A stretch of 13,765 nucleotides of DNA from Alphaproteobacteria bacterium (GTDB lineage Bacteria > Pseudomonadota > Alphaproteobacteria > Sphingomonadales > Sphingomonadaceae), in the NCBI GenBank assembly GCA_005882415.1, contig VBAE01000088.1, forward strand, positions 4,743-18,507, in the 5' to 3' direction. Made by a program: the position numbers and the translations under genes. Shown piece after piece: positions 12,947 through 13,765 of this stretch; the first letter of the stretch is position 1, and every line of letters starts with the position of its first letter. Below the pieces are notes generated by a model. It was not told the origin of the DNA and made no database searches. It saw nothing but the letters and a program-made list of their open reading frames with translations.

Positions 12947-13765
12947 AGATCTCCGACCTCTCCGTCCGCCGCCCGGTCTTCGCTGCGGTTCTCGCGATCC
13001 TCATCGCCATCGTCGGCGTGGTCGGCTTCCTCAGCCTTCCCGTCCGCGAATATCCGGACGTCGACCCGCCTATCGTCTCGGTCCAGACCACCTATACCGG
13101 CGCCGCCGCAAGCGTGGTCGAGAACCGCATCACCCAGGTGCTCGAGCAGCGCCTCGCCGGAGTCGAGGGCCTCCAGACCATCACCTCCCGCTCGCGCGAC
13201 GGCCAGTCCGACATCAGCGTCGAATTCACCCCCGGCCGCGACATCGATTCCGCCGCCAACGACGTCCGCGACCGGATCGGCGGCGCCGCCCAGGACCTGC
13301 CCGAGGAAGCGCTCGCACCGCAGGTCCGCAAGGTCGACGCCGATGCCTCGCCGATCCTGTTCCTCGTCGTCTCCAAGCCCGGCTGGTCGCGCCTCCAGCT
13401 CTCCGACTATGTTGATCGCACCCTGCTCGACCGCTTCTCGGCCCTGGACGGCGTCGCCCAGGTCTTCATCTTCGGCGAGGCGAGACCCTCCATGCGCGTG
13501 TGGATGCAGCCCGAACGGCTCGCCGCCTTCGGCCTCACCCCGGCCGACATCGAGAATGCGCTGCGCCGCCAGAATGTCGAGCTCCCCGCCGGGCGCCTGG
13601 AATCGAGCAGCCAGAACGTCACCCTGCGCGTCAACCGCGCCTTCACCACGCCGTCGCAATTCGCGAACCTGGTCGTCGCGCGCGGCGACACCGGCTATCT
13701 GGTTCGCCTGGGAGACGTCGCCCGGATCGAGGAGGGGCCGGAAAACCCCTATAACAGCTTCCACG
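12943..13765 (+). CDS. RND efflux permease, HAE1 family, 3' truncated by window edge
   Basis: The first 274 codons of a protein that normally exceeds 1,000 residues; the frame is open to the last base. It starts at GTG 12943, overlapping the adaptor stop as GTGA. The N-terminus SVRRPVFAAVLAILIAIVGV is the classical first membrane helix of AcrB/HAE1 transporters, followed by the porter domain: LPVREYPDVDPPIVSVQTTY, GVEGLQTITSRSRDGQSDI, NDVRDRIGGAAQDLPEEA, and DGVAQVFIFGEARPSMRVWM. It is an inner-membrane proton-driven pump for drugs, detergents or solvents, working with the upstream adaptor and an outer-membrane channel that is not in the window. Substrate cannot be read from this part. Confidence 0.95.
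   Translation, partial: MKISDLSVRRPVFAAVLAILIAIVGVVGFLSLPVREYPDVDPPIVSVQTTYTGAAASVVENRITQVLEQRLAGVEGLQTITSRSRDGQSDISVEFTPGRDIDSAANDVRDRIGGAAQDLPEEALAPQVRKVDADASPILFLVVSKPGWSRLQLSDYVDRTLLDRFSALDGVAQVFIFGEARPSMRVWMQPERLAAFGLTPADIENALRRQNVELPAGRLESSSQNVTLRVNRAFTTPSQFANLVVARGDTGYLVRLGDVARIEEGPENPYNSFH

Overview
The window is GC-rich and reads as ordinary chromosome of an alphaproteobacterium, most likely a sphingomonad (Sphingomonadales). The pointers are ribosomal protein S9 with a long Ala/Pro-rich N-terminal extension, rplM-rpsI next to cutA and a COX15-type heme A synthase gene, a MerC-domain gene near a Fur-family regulator, and dxs close to tlyA. This placement comes from recalled gene content and protein style, not from a database search. 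I see no rRNA, tRNA, CRISPR array or insertion sequence.

Layout. (1) Bases 1-306: tail of a HigA-like addiction-module antitoxin cut by the window edge. (2) 391-3742, plus strand: a compact operon of a GbsR/MarR-type regulator, a free-standing DUF4166 protein, a saccharopine-dehydrogenase-like/DUF4166 fusion and a four-helix membrane protein. The last three are joined by ATGA overlaps, and the operon ends at a strong hairpin terminator. (3) 3898-6479, minus strand, convergent with the operon: COX15/ctaA, cutA, rplM, rpsI. The COX15 gene carries a frame-breaking internal deletion. (4) 6601-8261, plus strand: a MerC-domain membrane protein, an exported protein of unknown function with a Tat-like signal, and a Fur/Zur-type regulator. 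This is probably a zinc or other metal homeostasis locus. (5) 8377-11895: dxs and tlyA on the plus strand, with a MazEF-like toxin-antitoxin pair and a 26-codon hydrophobic small ORF lying between them on the minus strand. (6) 11959-13765, plus strand: an RND efflux operon. Its periplasmic adaptor gene also carries a frame-breaking internal deletion. The HAE1-type permease that follows is intact as far as it runs and continues beyond the window.

The most interesting points are the DUF4166 operon (two paralogous DUF4166 domains, one fused to a Rossmann oxidoreductase, under a GbsR-like regulator with an 18-bp perfect palindrome across its start codon), the two independent deletions with sound sequence on both sides, the small membrane ORF in front of the MazEF-like pair, and the AT-rich operator-like site ahead of the metal locus. 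I do not see an unmistakable new defence or mobile system. The DUF4166 operon is the best candidate for an uncharacterised pathway.
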